This document shows, piece after piece, positions 1 through 12,600 of a stretch of 64,000 nt of DNA. Origin of the DNA: Galbula dea (Eukaryota > Chordata > Aves > Piciformes > Galbulidae); NCBI GenBank assembly GCA_013399015.1, contig VWZX01010081.1, positions 62,001 through 126,000 of the forward strand, read 5' to 3'. A model generated the notes under the pieces. It did no database searches. It was not told where the DNA came from and saw only the letters and a list, made by a program, of their open reading frames with translations. The translations under genes were made by a program, and so were the position numbers. Position 1 is the stretch's first letter. Each line of letters opens with the position of its first letter.

Positions 1-2177
1 CATGTCTTTACACTTCTCCTCACATCATCTTTCTAATACAGGCAGGTTTGATGGAAGGATTTATTTATGTTCTGCCATGCTTGCTCCTCTCAGGCTTTGG
101 GAATGCTGGCAAGAATTGTTTAAACCATTGTAGGTTTGTTAGGATGGATGTTTCTCTTCTAGGGTTCTTGTCTTTTAGCTGATGTGTCTTAGTGAAGGCA
201 AAAGAAATCTTGCTTGTGGGTGCTTGTTTTAGCATCAGGACTTGGATGTCAATATGAAAAAGATGCATGAAAACTGAAAACCTCTGCAGATGTTAGAACT
301 AGTTAAAGTAAATTGATTTAAAAGTCTCAGCTTTATTTTAATGTACATCTGCATGTAGACATAAAAACAAATCAATGAATTTGTACTTCTTGTTCCAGAA
401 CACTTAAACCATCTCTAGCAATCCAACTTCAGAGCTCCTCCTCTGCAAGTCTGGGTCTATTTCTAGCCACTAGGAGTGTCTATTTGTATACCTTGGAGTG
501 TGCACAGATGACATGCCAAATGGATGTGTGTGGGGGCTATTTCCACCCCTGATGGACTTCTCAGGCTAAAGTAGTGAAGAAGCCTGTCCTAGTATCTAAT
601 TACAGCCCTAATTTGGGCTCACACCAGCGTGGTAACTGTTGGATTTTGTCCAGCAAGATGCTATCAATTGCTAGGAGTGATAATGACCAATACCTCCTCT
701 TTACCCCACTCACAACTACTGGGAGCTAGAGAGAATATAGGAAGGGTTCTGGGGTCTTGATTTGGAGTCTTCACTGCAATACCTCTCTGCTGTTGTGTGT
801 ATCTGCTTTGGTTGTGCATGGGCAGGGTTTTGCTGCTGGTATTAAGGACTTTGGTTAGAAGCAGGAAGGGAACATCAATGGGAAGCTTAAAGGAGGGAAT
901 CTGACCACCTCTCCAACAATCTCTTATTATCTGCACAGTGAATAAGAAAAGATAAAGGGACTTCTAAAAAATAGGTGTATTCAACCTTCTTGTTATATTG
1001 TAGAAAGCTTTCCCCTGCAGCAGCCTCTATGCTGGTTGCTTAACAGACCTCAGCTGAAAGCAAAAACTTGTCCTAGAAGTTTAACAAGTCCTGACTTGAG
1101 CTTGGTTCTAGACCTGGGAATTGTGGAGTTACTTTTAGAGACAAAGGATGGAGACAGTGGAGTTCAGGGTGGATTAGACACAGGACCTGCTTCAGTAATC
1201 ATGAAATAATGACATGAGGAACCTTCCTTAACTGGAGGCAAGTCTGACCCTTTGGTATTTTATAGAAGTTATTCTTTCTGTCCACGAAAAGAAGTTTATG
1301 TCCTACCTTAGAAATACCTTTCTTTAACTAATATATCTATTCTGGTAACCTTTAAAATGTTATAGAAAGGACTCCTTAATAATGAAAAAAACCCCAAATA
1401 GATTGGTAACAGTAGGCAATGTGATATTAAGTCACTGCCTTTCATACACTCTGGGGCTCTGTTGTATTTCCCTGGTTTTTTTCCCCTTCTGGAACAAACT
1501 AAACAGGCTTTGGCAACTCAGGATCTTATAACATCAATCCATACTCAAGGCAGATTTTCCCAAAGTGCTTGCACAGCACAGAAAGTTTCAGTGTTGGCAC
1601 TGGGACAGGTTTGTGTGGTACAGAAGAATTCCTATATTTGACTGTTTCTATCTTGCAAGCCTTTCTATGTCAAACTTTAAGTGGAATTGACTGTTTATCC
1701 CAGTTGATTTTGACTAGTGATGCCTTCCAGGTTGGAGGGTGCTCCCTTCACTCTGTTTCCCATCAGCACTCCTTGACTACTGGCATGTGGTGCCAATTTG
1801 TTCCTTCTGTACAGAGAAGAAAAGAAGTTTGGATTTCATTTCAAGCCTTGACACAAGGTTTAATTTGCTAAAAAGGGGAGCTGTGCCATTGTAAATCTTG
1901 GAGGGAGACACCAAGGTTGCAGAAATTGTCAGCCCAATCTGTTTTGAGCACCACTTCAGGCAGTCTATTAAAGGAACAATATTCCTTTTCACAGCGTGTT
2001 CAGCTGTAGCAAACCACACAGGTTAGGGTGTTGTTGGCTAGTTACTGCACCTTTTATTGCTTGCTGGTCATGTTTTTATGAGGAGAGGGAAGTGGATGTG
2101 CTGGAAGTGGGATTTATCAATACATTGGCTAGGAGGAAAAAAGAAGGAGTTGTTGTGTTTCAGGTGACTAAACATCA
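1..2177. other. Unique non-coding sequence, no gene
   Basis: Nothing recognisable as a gene or repeat is visible here. The sequence is AT-rich, with only short homopolymer runs such as the A-run near 1384. The longest frame, 1569-1871 on the plus strand (100 codons), has no domain, no codon-use signal and no splice context, so I treat it as chance. Confidence 0.6.
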
Positions 2178-2472
2178 AAGGAGGTTGTAGTGAGATGGGA
2201 GTTGGTCTGTTCTCCTGGGTTACCAGGGAAAGGACAAGAGGGAATGGCTTCAAGTTGCACCAAGGGAGGTTTAGATTGGATGTTAGGAAAAATATCTTCA
2301 GGGAAAAAGTTGTTAGACCTTGGCCCAGGCTGGCCAGGGCAGTGGTGGAGTCACTATCCCTGGAGGGGTTTCAAAAACACCTAGGGACATGGTTTAGTGG
2401 CATGGTGGTGCTAGGTTGATGGTTGGACTTGATGATCTTAGAGGTCTCTTCCAACCTTAAGGATTAACTAGA
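2178..2472 (+). mobile_element. CR1 LINE fragment, type A 3' end
   Basis: This is a 5'-truncated copy of the CR1 3' region. It contains the 'ggacaagagggaatggcttc' block, 'ggaggtttagattggatgtt', 'cccaggctggccagggcagt', 'ttagtggcatggtggtg' and the tail 'cttgatgatcttagaggtct'. The terminal octamer repeats are degraded to 'aaggattaac'. It has no coding capacity. Short plus-strand ORFs across it are artefacts of the repeat. Confidence 0.92.
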
Positions 2473-2931
2473 TAAATAAAGGTACATCAGCTTCTGGCTT
2501 TGCCAGATTGATTCACAAGGAGAATGAAGTGATATTCACATTGCAGAAGTCCATGCATCATTCAGCCACTGCCATTCCTCTGAGAAGAAAACTGGTAGAA
2601 CATGATATTAGCACATGAAGGAGCTCAAGTACTCTTTAATTACTGATACTGAGGCAGACCATATTTAGCTATAAAGACTAGCTGGCCCTGGATGATGGAA
2701 ATGGTCCTTCTGCCTTCAGTGCTTGATGGTGTAGAAGAAGAGAGGGTTTAGAATGAAACTCCAGACCTCTGCTGAGAATGTGCATTTGCTCATTGACTTC
2801 AGTCAGGTCAGTGTTTCACCCTCTGTCCTAATTCTTTGTAAATGTTTTCTGATCCATGATGCTATTGCCAGGGAAGGGCAGTATGACGTGATGGGATTGG
2901 GTAAATATTTATTTAAACAAGTCTGGTTTGG

Positions 2932-2962
2932 GGGGGAAAAAAAATAAATAAAATAAATAAAA
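2932..2962. repeat. G-run plus (AAAT)n microsatellite
   Basis: A run of G is followed by an A-run and then 'aaataaataaaataaataaa', a short imperfect AAAT/AAAAT microsatellite. Confidence 0.85.
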
Positions 2963-5700
2963 ATCCATTTTATAGCTGCTTAGAAGTCAGAAGTTTAATC
3001 AAAGTTTAATAAAAGGATCCCAGGAAAGCTAGAATACAGCAATGTATATTAAACTTACAGAATATCTTGATTCAGTCCCTTTTTCTTTTTATTTCACTTG
3101 AAGAAATGGATGTCTGACCCAATAGTTCATTTATGCTCATCTGTCATGTAAGTCCTTTTTATTTCTTGGATTAAGTGCTGCAGACCTAATAAATCAGAGC
3201 TGCTCCCTTGGCACTACTCCAGCTCCTGTTGTCAATCTGGGGCAGCGTGCATGTGTAATGGCTTAAATTCTGCAAAACAGCAACTTTGGGTTAACTTGAG
3301 CTTTGCTCTGTAACTGACTTGAGCTTTCAGGGTAATTTCTGGTTTTTTTTCATGTATCCCAGGTGACAAACAGAGTGATTTTAATATCTTAAAAATCTGT
3401 TTGTTTATCATGGAAAAAAACCTTGTTTTATTCTAAACTCTATATCACCCTGCTCCTTTCTTTACTTATACTTGTTGTGAAGAAGGACTAAACCCTCTTT
3501 GGTGGCAGGAAAAAAACCCTCCAAGTAACCCTAAAACCCCTTTTGCTAGCTTATATTGACTGCAGTTTCTAAGCTTCCTAACTTTGTGTTATTAACATGT
3601 GTTTTCTTTTTGATTCCTCTGATATGGTTGACTGGATGTGTAGATGTATAAACCCTGAAATATTTGTTCAGTATTAATCAAATGGATCTGTGATGTAGTA
3701 TTACAGAGAAAAGAGGAGAAACTAGAGATGTGCCATAAACTTGGAGCATTTGTCAAGCCCTCTGCTTTCTTTTGAGCTTTTGAAACTGAGGTAAAATGAG
3801 ATCTGGTTCTAAATTTCCTCTAGCTTTGCTGAATAAAATGAGAAATACTAAAGCTTTTCCAAAAGAGAGGAATGTGGGTCTCAGTGTCTTTGAGAAACAG
3901 GCTGGAATCAGGGCTGGAGATGGAAAGTGGGAGCTGTGGACCTGTCCCAGAGTGAGCTCAGGAGCATGCAGAGCAGCAACAAGCACCTCTCATCTGGGCA
4001 ATTCAAATATCATCTCTGATACACATCTAAGCACAAGCATTTGGAGTCTTTCCAGACTCAGAAGCATGGTCTATGCTGTACTTCTTATGTCTGCTCTAGG
4101 ATTTATGGAGAGGAGGTGTTGGTGGCTTTGCAGGAAGCTCTGTAGCTAGCTTATCTGTGTGCAGCTCCTTACTTTATCAGCTCTCTGAGATCTTATTCTC
4201 CTGGTAGTTATAACTGGAGAGCTGCTGCTCCTGAAGGTGAAGGAAGAGTGCTAAAGAAGCTGGGCTTCTTTAGCCTCTCTGATTACTTCTTGTGCTTCAC
4301 TCTAACTCCTTAGGGGAAAGATACTGTTAACCCTTTCACTGTTCTGAGTTGGAAATGCTGTTGTTCTTTGGACACACTCCATCCCCTCAATGTTCTTCTT
4401 ATAAATGCTTCTCTTGCAAGAGTTTTGTGTTTGATGATAGGAACATAGATTCAAGTGCACAAGTCTGCCTGACCTAGAAACCAGCCACAGATTCAAGCAA
4501 ACCCTGTGCTGCTTCCTGCTGAGAAAAGCCTGATGACCTGATGCCAGCCCTCCCTCAAAGCCAGGCACAGGGATTTAAATCAGCTGCCCAAATCTGGCAT
4601 TGCTCACCTCCCACCATCCTGCCAACAGCAGGAGATGCTGTTAGAGAGGGGAAGCTTCTCCTCGATGGAGACCTCTCCACACTCATCCCAATCCTCCTAA
4701 TATTTCCATTTAGGGCAAGGAGACAGCTCTGTTTGGGTCTAGAGGGATATGCAAGGTCTTGTGATGAAGCACAACGTTGTTTACCTGCAAGAAACACACA
4801 CAGAGAGAGAAATCCTCTCCCACATGACTACTGGGAATGTCTTGGGCATCCTCTGTTGGTCTCTGCAGACAAATTGCCTCCGTAGGCATGCAGTGTTTGT
4901 GCAATTAATCAAGCACGTTCAGAAGCCAGGGTAATTTGGCAAGATGACCATTTATAGAAGATTTGCTGTTTGCTGCCCTCAGTTAAAATTATCTAGGAGA
5001 ATGGATAAGGTCAGATTTATTTAATTTTGCTTTTATTTTTGGTAAAAACAGTATAATCTGTTAAAATTGGCTAGCAAAAAAAAAAACCAAAAACCCCAAA
5101 GGTTTGTTTCTGTGTGGGTGTGTATTTCAACACTGCAGGGGGAAAAAAATGGTTATTTCATAAGCTGGAGCATCAGTCTTTGGATTGACACAGATTTTTA
5201 AATGCTATTCCTGAGAGTTAGCAACAGGAGCCAAGAGTTATTTTCTAGTTATTAATCTTTCTCCCCTATCCAGTAACATCCCCCAAAACCTTTGTTTAGC
5301 TGTGGACTCTCTTCAGACTGTTGCTTGTACTGTACTGGGGCTGAGAATGCTTCAGTTTATGGAAGCAGTCTCTCTGTTTAAACTTCCATGACAGATCTTT
5401 TCATTTTGTTTACAGCCAAATAACAATGCAAACATGTCATGCTCCAGCCAGAGACGTGGTGGGAGGTCACTGGCAAGGGCATTCACCAAATTGACTTCTT
5501 GGGTCTTATCCTCTTAAAACTTATTAAAAGCATTTCATTGTTCCGTGGGGCTATTAGCGAGTGCAAAGAAGCTTTCCTTATTTACAGAAGGATGAGAGCT
5601 AGTCACTCTGTCTTCTCAGTTATTAGTTGTTTGGTTAATCAAAAAGCTGTGTTATTCCAGGGGTTTTATTCAGGTTGCAGTTAGGCAGAAAAACCACACA

Positions 5701-5765
5701 TGGCATAATGGTGAAATGTTTGACTGCAACCCCAAATACTTGACTCAAATCACAGCTTTCATCCG
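5701..5765 (+). repeat. Possible tRNA-derived SINE head (ancient)
   Basis: 'tggcataatggtgaaatg' resembles a tRNA A box. 'gactcaaatcacagc' about 40 bases downstream resembles a B box as found in MIR/CORE-type SINE heads ('ggttcaaatcccagc'). The spacing suits a tRNA-like promoter. No acceptor stem or intact tRNA fold is evident, so this is not a functional tRNA. A chance match remains quite possible. Confidence 0.3.
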
Positions 5766-6585
5766 GTGGCGGCCTTGCAGGCTTCAAGTTGGTTGCAGGG
5801 GTTGGATTCTAGGTGTTGATGTCTCTGTATGGGTGGTGGAGGAGTTGGTGATACAACAGTCAAGGGAAGGCAGGTTTTGGGGCATGTTGAATGCCAAATC
5901 ACAATTTGCAAGTGGATTTATCTAGTCTCTTCTAGATTTTTTTCCATCTGGTCCTTATCGTGGAAAGATGTCCAGTCAGCAGTGTTCAAGCTGTTCTCAA
6001 AAGGCTTCTCCAACCTCTCTCTTCTTATTTCTCTTTCAGAAGGTTTTCTAACCTTCCAAGCAACTTTGACCTGCTCTTCTAAATAAGTATAACAACTTCT
6101 AGTTCTTATAGTAGAAGTTTTAGTCTTTCCCCTCACATTGTAACAGAAATTTTTGAGGTGGGTTAACGACACAGTCTGAGCTTAGACTCAATTTTTGGCT
6201 CTGCAAAAAAAAAAAAGCCCAACCAAACAACCCACATCCTAAAAACCTCTTCCTAAAATTATCAGCCTCTGTCTTGAAACTCGTTGAGTATTTACCTTCT
6301 GCTGGTTTGCCTATGGTGTGGAGCACTGAAGGGCTGGGCAGGGGGGATGTTCCTCTTGTGCTTTTCTTTTCTGGTAGCCAGCTTAACTCACAGACAGCAA
6401 GTTAATAGCCATTTATATCTGTGCCAGCATTAAGATCTCTTCTTCATTTGCTTTTCTGCTATCCTGAGCAGTCATGTTCCTCAGCTTTGCCTAGGATTGG
6501 TATCCCATCTTGGACTTGTGTAACTCTAATGATGTTTATATTCACCTGCTCCTTAAGGATGCTGGATATGTCTATAGGAAACCAA

Positions 6586-6790
6586 ATCATAGACTCTTTT
6601 AGGTTAGAAAAGACTTCCAAGATCATGGAGCCCAACCATTGCCCCAACACCACCATGCCATCAACCATATTGCCAAGTGCTATATGTCTACCTGTTTTCT
6701 GAACCCCTCCAGGGGTGGTGACTCCACCACTTCCCTGAGCAGCCTGTTCCAATACCTAACCACTCTTTCAGGGAAGAATTTACTGCTAAA
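6586..6790 (-). mobile_element. CR1 LINE fragment, type A 3' end, minus strand
   Basis: Read on the plus strand, the reverse complement of the CR1 tail begins at 'aatcatagactcttttaggt'. It continues through 'aacaccaccatgccatc', 'ctccaggggtggtgactcca' and 'taaccactctttcagggaag'. It is 5'-truncated and fairly diverged. The antisense ORFs here are not genes. Confidence 0.9.
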
Positions 6791-6974
6791 TTACTATCCT
6801 TCTGTGTATGGATGATAGCTGCTAACTTGTGTATCACCAGCAGACTTCACCATACTCCTACTCTTTATGATTTTCACTCATGAATTAAGAAACCTTATTT
6901 AGACTGTCTTTTTTAAGGAGTCTTCTCCAATATCTTCCCTCCAACTCAAGAGCATAACCCATTGAGGTTGACAC

Positions 6975-7125
6975 TTCATAGAATCATTATGGTTGGAAAA
7001 GACCTCTGAGGTCAAGTCCAACAGTTAACCCAATACTACCATGCTTACCCCTAACCCATGTCCCCAGGTACCACATCTATACATTCTATGAACACTTCCA
7101 GGGATGGTGACTACATCACCTCCCT
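6975..7125 (-). mobile_element. CR1 LINE 3' fragment, type A, minus strand
   Basis: A second type A tail on the same strand starts at 'catagaatcattatggttgg' and runs through 'gtccaacagttaaccc', 'tgtccccaggtaccaca' and 'ccagggatggtgactaca'. It lies 185 bases from the preceding CR1 fragment. It duplicates the same tail region, so it is an independent insertion and not a continuation. Confidence 0.88.
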
Positions 7126-7969
7126 TCATATATTTTATTTTCCATTCTTTCTCCTGTTTACCACCTCATTTCTCTTCCTTCAGTTTCAGTTGCTCCTTGA
7201 TGTCCTGTTTATGCCAGAGTTTCATGGTTTGAGCAGGGTTGACAATCTCTGTCATGCAAAAACCTTTACCATTCATTCCCCTTTCCTTTTAAGAAATACA
7301 AAGAGTATAAGACCAGCATATGTTTAAGCTTCCCCAGATATATGTTTTGGTTGTTTGGGGTTTTTTTTTCCCCCTCACTTAGAAATTCTGTCTGCATGAA
7401 ATCTAGTGATTTAAATACATTTGTTCAGGATTTCTGGACATCTGACAACCTGGGAAAAAGCAACAGATCCAAATGGTCCTCTGGATAGCTGGAAATCCTA
7501 GAAGTGTTATCCACAGAGAACAAGTGCAGTGAGGTTTGGGTTTCCAGGAAGCATCCAACCTGCTGCCCAAACAGTGTCTGCATGGTTGGAGCATGCATGG
7601 TAAATCAGAGTTGGGTTTTTTTTCTGGGATCATGTGGCTTACAGACCATTTATGATGTGGTGTGTGCACAGAGGTTCCTGCTTGGAAAATACCACATGAA
7701 ATGTGTGGCAAACATTGCTTCTTTCACTCTACTATGTGTATGTTCTGGAAACAAAAATATTAGGATTAAAATTTGATTCATATTTTGTATTTTATTCCCA
7801 CTTTTGAGATGTTGATGGGAATGAGTAGCCCCAGATAGGGAGAGAGTATTTAAAATTTATCTGCTTAATAAATTAAGCCACACATTTACCTCCCTTTTTA
7901 TCTACAAAACTTTTGCCTTTTCTTCCTAGAATTTTATTTGGAGTGTTGCTGAACCTGGGACACAGGTGA
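7126..7969. other. Non-coding interval, no gene
   Basis: Pyrimidine-rich sequence follows the CR1 fragment (about 7137-7195). A G4T9 run is present near 7357-7369. ORFs at 7403-7711 (minus) and 7504-7776 (plus) overlap on opposite strands and show no recognisable content. Confidence 0.5.
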
Positions 7970-8221
7970 TGATTTTAAACTGAAAAAGAGAAGATTTGGA
8001 CTAGATAGAAGCAAGAAATGCTTTACACTGAGGGTGGTGAAACCCTGCCCCAGGATGCCCACACTGGTGGGAGATATCCCATCCCTAGAACTGTTCCAGG
8101 TCAGGTTGTTTGGGGCTGTGAGCAGCATGATCTAGTTGAAGATGTCAGTGCTTTGCTACAGGAGGTTGGACTAGATGAGCTTGGGAGGTCTTCTCCAACC
8201 CAAACCATTCTATGATTCTAA
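7970..8221 (+). mobile_element. CR1 LINE fragment, type C 3' end
   Basis: It contains 'gaagatttggactagataga', 'ggtggtgaaaccctgcccca', 'gggagatatcccatcccta', 'gttgtttggggctgtgagca', 'ggaggttggactagatgagc' and the tail 'ccattctatgattcta', in sense order. It is 5'-truncated, with no coding capacity. Confidence 0.92.
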
Positions 8222-9305
8222 AGCTATTCTCACAGCCCAGAGTTCTTGGCTGTGCATAATACAGAGCTCTGAAATGGAGGTGGGTCCAGAAAAGCCTTCT
8301 TACCTTCTCCAAGTGTAATATTTCATGTCAGTAACAGTCCCCACAGAGGTGAGCATCTAAACTAGTGCAGAGATGGAGATCAGAAGCCAGAGGGATAAAA
8401 TGAAAGATGTGAGGCAGTGAGGTAGAAACAGCACAAGGAGCAGAAGTTCTTTGAGGGGACTAAAAGAGTCTTGTCTCAAGACACTATTTTCAAATACCTT
8501 CTTTCAGCTCCTGGCCAACAGATGATTATGACAGTGCATCAATTTTATATGAAAAGGGTTACAAAGAAGCCAAAAATATGTGAAGTGAACTTGTAGGGAA
8601 GGAGGAAGAAGATGGCAAAGAGAAATCCTATTCACAAGGCTGAGAGAACTTTGGGCAATGTCTTGAAAGGAAAGTTCTCCAAAAGCTCTGCTAAGAAAAC
8701 AGAAGTTGTGAATCATGCCATGGGGTATTAAAGAATTTAGAGAGCACACTAAGTTGTTCCTTATCAGTTCTTTTTCTTAAATAGATTCAAGAGAGGAACT
8801 ATTTCCCTTCCCCACTTTCAAATTTCAGCTTTCTCTCCCTTCTGCTTTTTAGCAGAACTACTCCTCAAAGAACTGGCAGGGTTATAGCTTTTAGTGGAAA
8901 ATCCCTGCATTTCTTGCTTTTTATTTTCCTGCTTCTCAATTGGTTTAGAGAGAATTGTAAAGTTATAGCCTAAAAAGTGAATATTAACAGAAAGAGATTA
9001 GAAAAGCAATTGTAGAAAAGTTGGGGGAGCTCAAAACTTAGGAGTGTTGCAACAGCCACAGCAGAACTGCCTATGTGAACATTGACACTTTGTTCTCTTA
9101 CAGTGCTCTAAAGTGGAAAAGTAACTCACCAGGCTTTTGATTTCTTATCCAAAAAATGATTTCTTATTATTATCTTTGCTGATTCATCAATACAAAATGC
9201 ATTGCCTATAGTGGTGGTTGAAGAAAGAAATTCAGACTCTCAAGCTCCTTGAGTAAAGCATTTCAGAAACTCCTCCTCTGATTAATCTTTCTTGAGTTCC
9301 AATTA
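8222..9305. other. Non-coding interval, no gene
   Basis: No repeat family or coding region is recognised. The composition is AT-rich with no CpG island. The 81-codon minus-strand ORF at 8504-8749 has no recognisable motif. Confidence 0.5.
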
Positions 9306-9605
9306 ATCATAGAATGATAGAATTGTCAGAGTTGGAAGGGAATTTTAAAGATGAGCTAGTTCCAACCCCCCTGCCTGCCAGGGACACCTCCCACTAGATC
9401 AGGTTGCCCACAACCCCATCCAGCCTGGCCTTAAAAGCTTCCAGGGATGGAGCTTCCACAGCCTCTCTGGGCAACCTGTGCCAGTGTCTCCCCACCCTAA
9501 CAGTGAAGAACTTCCTCCTAATGTCTAATCTAAATCTCCCCTCCTCTAGTTTGCATCCATTCCCCCTAGTCCTATCACTACCTGACCTCCTCCGAAGTCC
9601 CTCAC
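9306..9605 (-). mobile_element. CR1 LINE fragment, type B 3' end, minus strand
   Basis: The reverse complement of the type B tail is clear: 'agagttggaagggaatttta', 'ctgcctgccagggacacctc', 'atccagcctggccttaaaag', 'aacagtgaagaacttcctcc' and 'tcactacctgacctcctccg'. It matches the copies at 17286-17600 and 50599-50943 along the same segment, so all three are one subfamily. It is 5'-truncated. Confidence 0.95.
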
Positions 9606-12600
9606 TTTAATAATGGTTGAATCTTGCTTGTCTAGAAGCATAAATCAGGAGTTTGAGGAAAATCCTTTGGGATTTACTGCTTCATCTGATGCCTTGGAAA
9701 CACCTTAAAAACTAGCCACTGGGATGGAGGTGCCTGCAACAGGGTGGTTATGGGAATTCAATTCAAGTTTGGATTCTTCTTTCCTTCTAATCAAAGCTCA
9801 CTGCTGTAGCCTACATATGTTAAGAGGTTTTGTTTGTTTGGGTTGGTTTTTCTGGTTCTTTGTTTAATAATAAAAAATAATTACTCTATGTGCTTCTTTG
9901 GACTTGGCTTGACCAGAGGTCAGAATGGATCATTCTGAGCTGATTCTTAGCTTGAAGTGTTGGAGGGGAGCAGAATATTATTACTCAGCAAGGAGCAATT
10001 TCAACCTTCAGATTGATTAACAACAGGAAATCTCACTTGTGACTTTTTGTTTTTTGGGAGGGGGGTTCTGATGTTTCTTTCCAGAATCTATTTGGTTTGA
10101 GTTTTTATCATGTAGATCCAATGAGATCTTTGAAAGAAGTCTGATGGAAAAACATTTTGAAAGCAAGAATTAATGAAATTAGGGACAGAAATGTCTGTTT
10201 CCATACTGCATAGTTGTGTTCATTAGACACAAAATCCTCCTGCAGTAGAGCAGTTACTGGAATGGCTCAGAAAAATGATGCTTTTCTGTGGATATTAAAT
10301 AAAATTGGTTCAAACTCTGCTGAAGCTTGTTAGAGATCAAAGGGAATTTTAGGTAGAATAGGCAACTATAGCAGTTGATTCTTTTTTTTTTCTCTCTCAC
10401 ATCAGTAATATTTTCTGGTGTCAGTTTTGTGCTACAGACTGAGAGTTGGTGTATCTTTTCTGTTTTAGAGGTGGTTCCAATAAAGTAAGGATGATCCAAG
10501 CTAATTGTGTTGCTAAGATCATTAAGAGGGACCTAGGTGAGAACTTCTGGTACAATCACAATTTAATATGTAACCCCAGGAATGTTAGTAATTTATACTA
10601 GCACAAATCACTGCAACACAGGAGATTCTGGTGGCTCTGCTTTTCTTGTAGTGTTTGGCAAGTTTTCTCCCTCTGTGCCTATGGCAATGGCATATTTTTT
10701 TGGCTTGTGGCAGCACTTTATAACACAGCTAAAGTTCAAGGGAATGTCACCTTGACAATTACTGTGCTGCCCTCCTCTTCCAAACTTGGGTCTGAAAGAA
10801 GTTATGCTGCATTTAGAGTGAAGCAGCTTGTGAGAAAGAAGTTATTCTGCAATTAATAAACAACAATATCAGCCAGAATGGAGATTTGTTGCCCATCTTG
10901 CTATGCACAAATGTACATACATATGTAAAAATTGGCAGTGGAGCAAATATTTATTAAGAAAAGGATTTGGCAACAACAAAAAAAAGCTTTAAATTCTCAA
11001 ACCTGAAAGGGGCAAATCAGTGTTCTCATTCCTCTTTAAGTGGGATAGGAAGATGAAGCAATTTGGGCAATGTTTCAGAGATAATCTGTGGTGTGGAATT
11101 AAACACTAAATACCATTCCAAACTCTAACAGCAAGATTTGTTGTATTTTGAGCAGCTGATAACTTCTGTTGTCTCAGGCTATGTTTCTGGCTGTTTTCAG
11201 GAGCTGGAGGTCTGTATGTCTGGTGTTTTGGCAAAGGTAAAAGGTAAAAACACCTTTTCAGTTACAAAGAGGAACAAACTGATGCTGAAATACCTGAAAC
11301 TTCTCTGTCTCTCCAAGGAAACTTGAGAGGAACTGTTCCTCCATGTGCTTGTCCCACATTTGGAGGATTTGCTGGTTTGCTTTGGGTTATTGTTGAACCT
11401 CCACTAGCCTTTTCTCATGGACTTTACTCATCCATGATCCTCAGACCACATAGGAGAGGAGAAATCTTGTTTTCTCCTCACACTTGCAGCCCAGTGTCCA
11501 TGTTAAGATTCCTGGAGAGTGGCCAGGGAGTTTTAGGCTGAGGGATTTGATTCTTTATGGTGCTGAGTGTATTTCGTACTTGGAGCCCAAGGTCCTGACT
11601 ATCCTGATCCATGGAGGTTTGTTCCCAGGGTTGGATGTACATGGGAAATGTGCTCTTCTTTCCAACTTATCTCCCCAGCCCTGCTTAATAAATGATGTGT
11701 CCATGATCTTTTAACATCAGTAACAATTTGTTAGTCATATTACACTGTAGAAGAGAGAGAGAGAGAGACTGAGAGACTGGGAAGTGATCTGAACCATTTT
11801 AAACCTTAAATTAGCCACCATAAAGTGCAGAATAAAATTATCCAGACTTTCTTGTAATACAAAATTCATAGAGACAAAACTCTAATTTCCTGATGGATAT
11901 ATGATATTAATGTAACGGATACCTCAGTGTAGTTAAATTGCATTAAATGGTTATTAATGCTTGAATAAACTTCAAGGAAGTGGGTACTGGTTGAAATGGG
12001 ATAATATTTTGTTCTGCTAAATTATACCTTAATTGGTATTTCCTCTCTTGGAAAAGGACCTAAAGGGCTTAATAAAATATGTGGTAAAAACATGACTTTT
12101 TTTTCTCCCCCCCTTCTCGAGATGGTAAGGGTAGAGTTCAGCTGGAAACATTTCTAACCCTTCCCAGAAAATTCCTTGTCATTGATGATAACATGGCTTC
12201 CAGGGCTTCCCAAAGTGAATCATTATGGCTTGCAGTTATCCAGGAGTATACAGGGCAAGAGACATCTCATTCAGTAGCATAAACTTCCCTGAAGTGATTT
12301 TTATTCCTTGTTCCTAGATCTGCTTCTTCTTACTTGGGTCAGAACTGCCCAGAATTGTTGTGTAAGGACTAGGTATGATGTTCTTACATGGAAGTGTGGA
12401 ATGTGGACAGCCTTTCAGTTGGAGAAGGAGAGGAGGAGGGGATCTCTCTCTATGGATATGTATATTCTTCTATTTACAGATTTATTAGCATTATGACCGA
12501 GCTTCCCTTCACTTGAACATTCAGTAATGCTGTGCTTAGCAATTACTGCAGATGAGATGTTTCCACCTTTTTATTAAAGGAACTGGAGTTAATTAATGGT

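Larger units (their letters stand above)
2473..6585. other. Non-coding interval without CR1
   Basis: No gene is supported. It holds an (AAAT)n run near 2938-2962, an A-rich run at 5077-5100, and a tRNA-like fragment at 5701-5765 listed separately. Two ORFs of about 115 codons (3796-4149 and 4541-4885, plus) show no recognisable domain. The part around 4745-5010 keeps a few CpGs and could be a conserved non-coding element, which cannot be judged from one sequence. Confidence 0.5.

Noticed and set aside
11030..11130. Possible MIR-like SINE body ('gatgaagcaatttgggcaat')
   Set aside because: The resemblance to the SINE core is short and interrupted, with no tRNA head or tail in place. It is below what can be claimed by eye.
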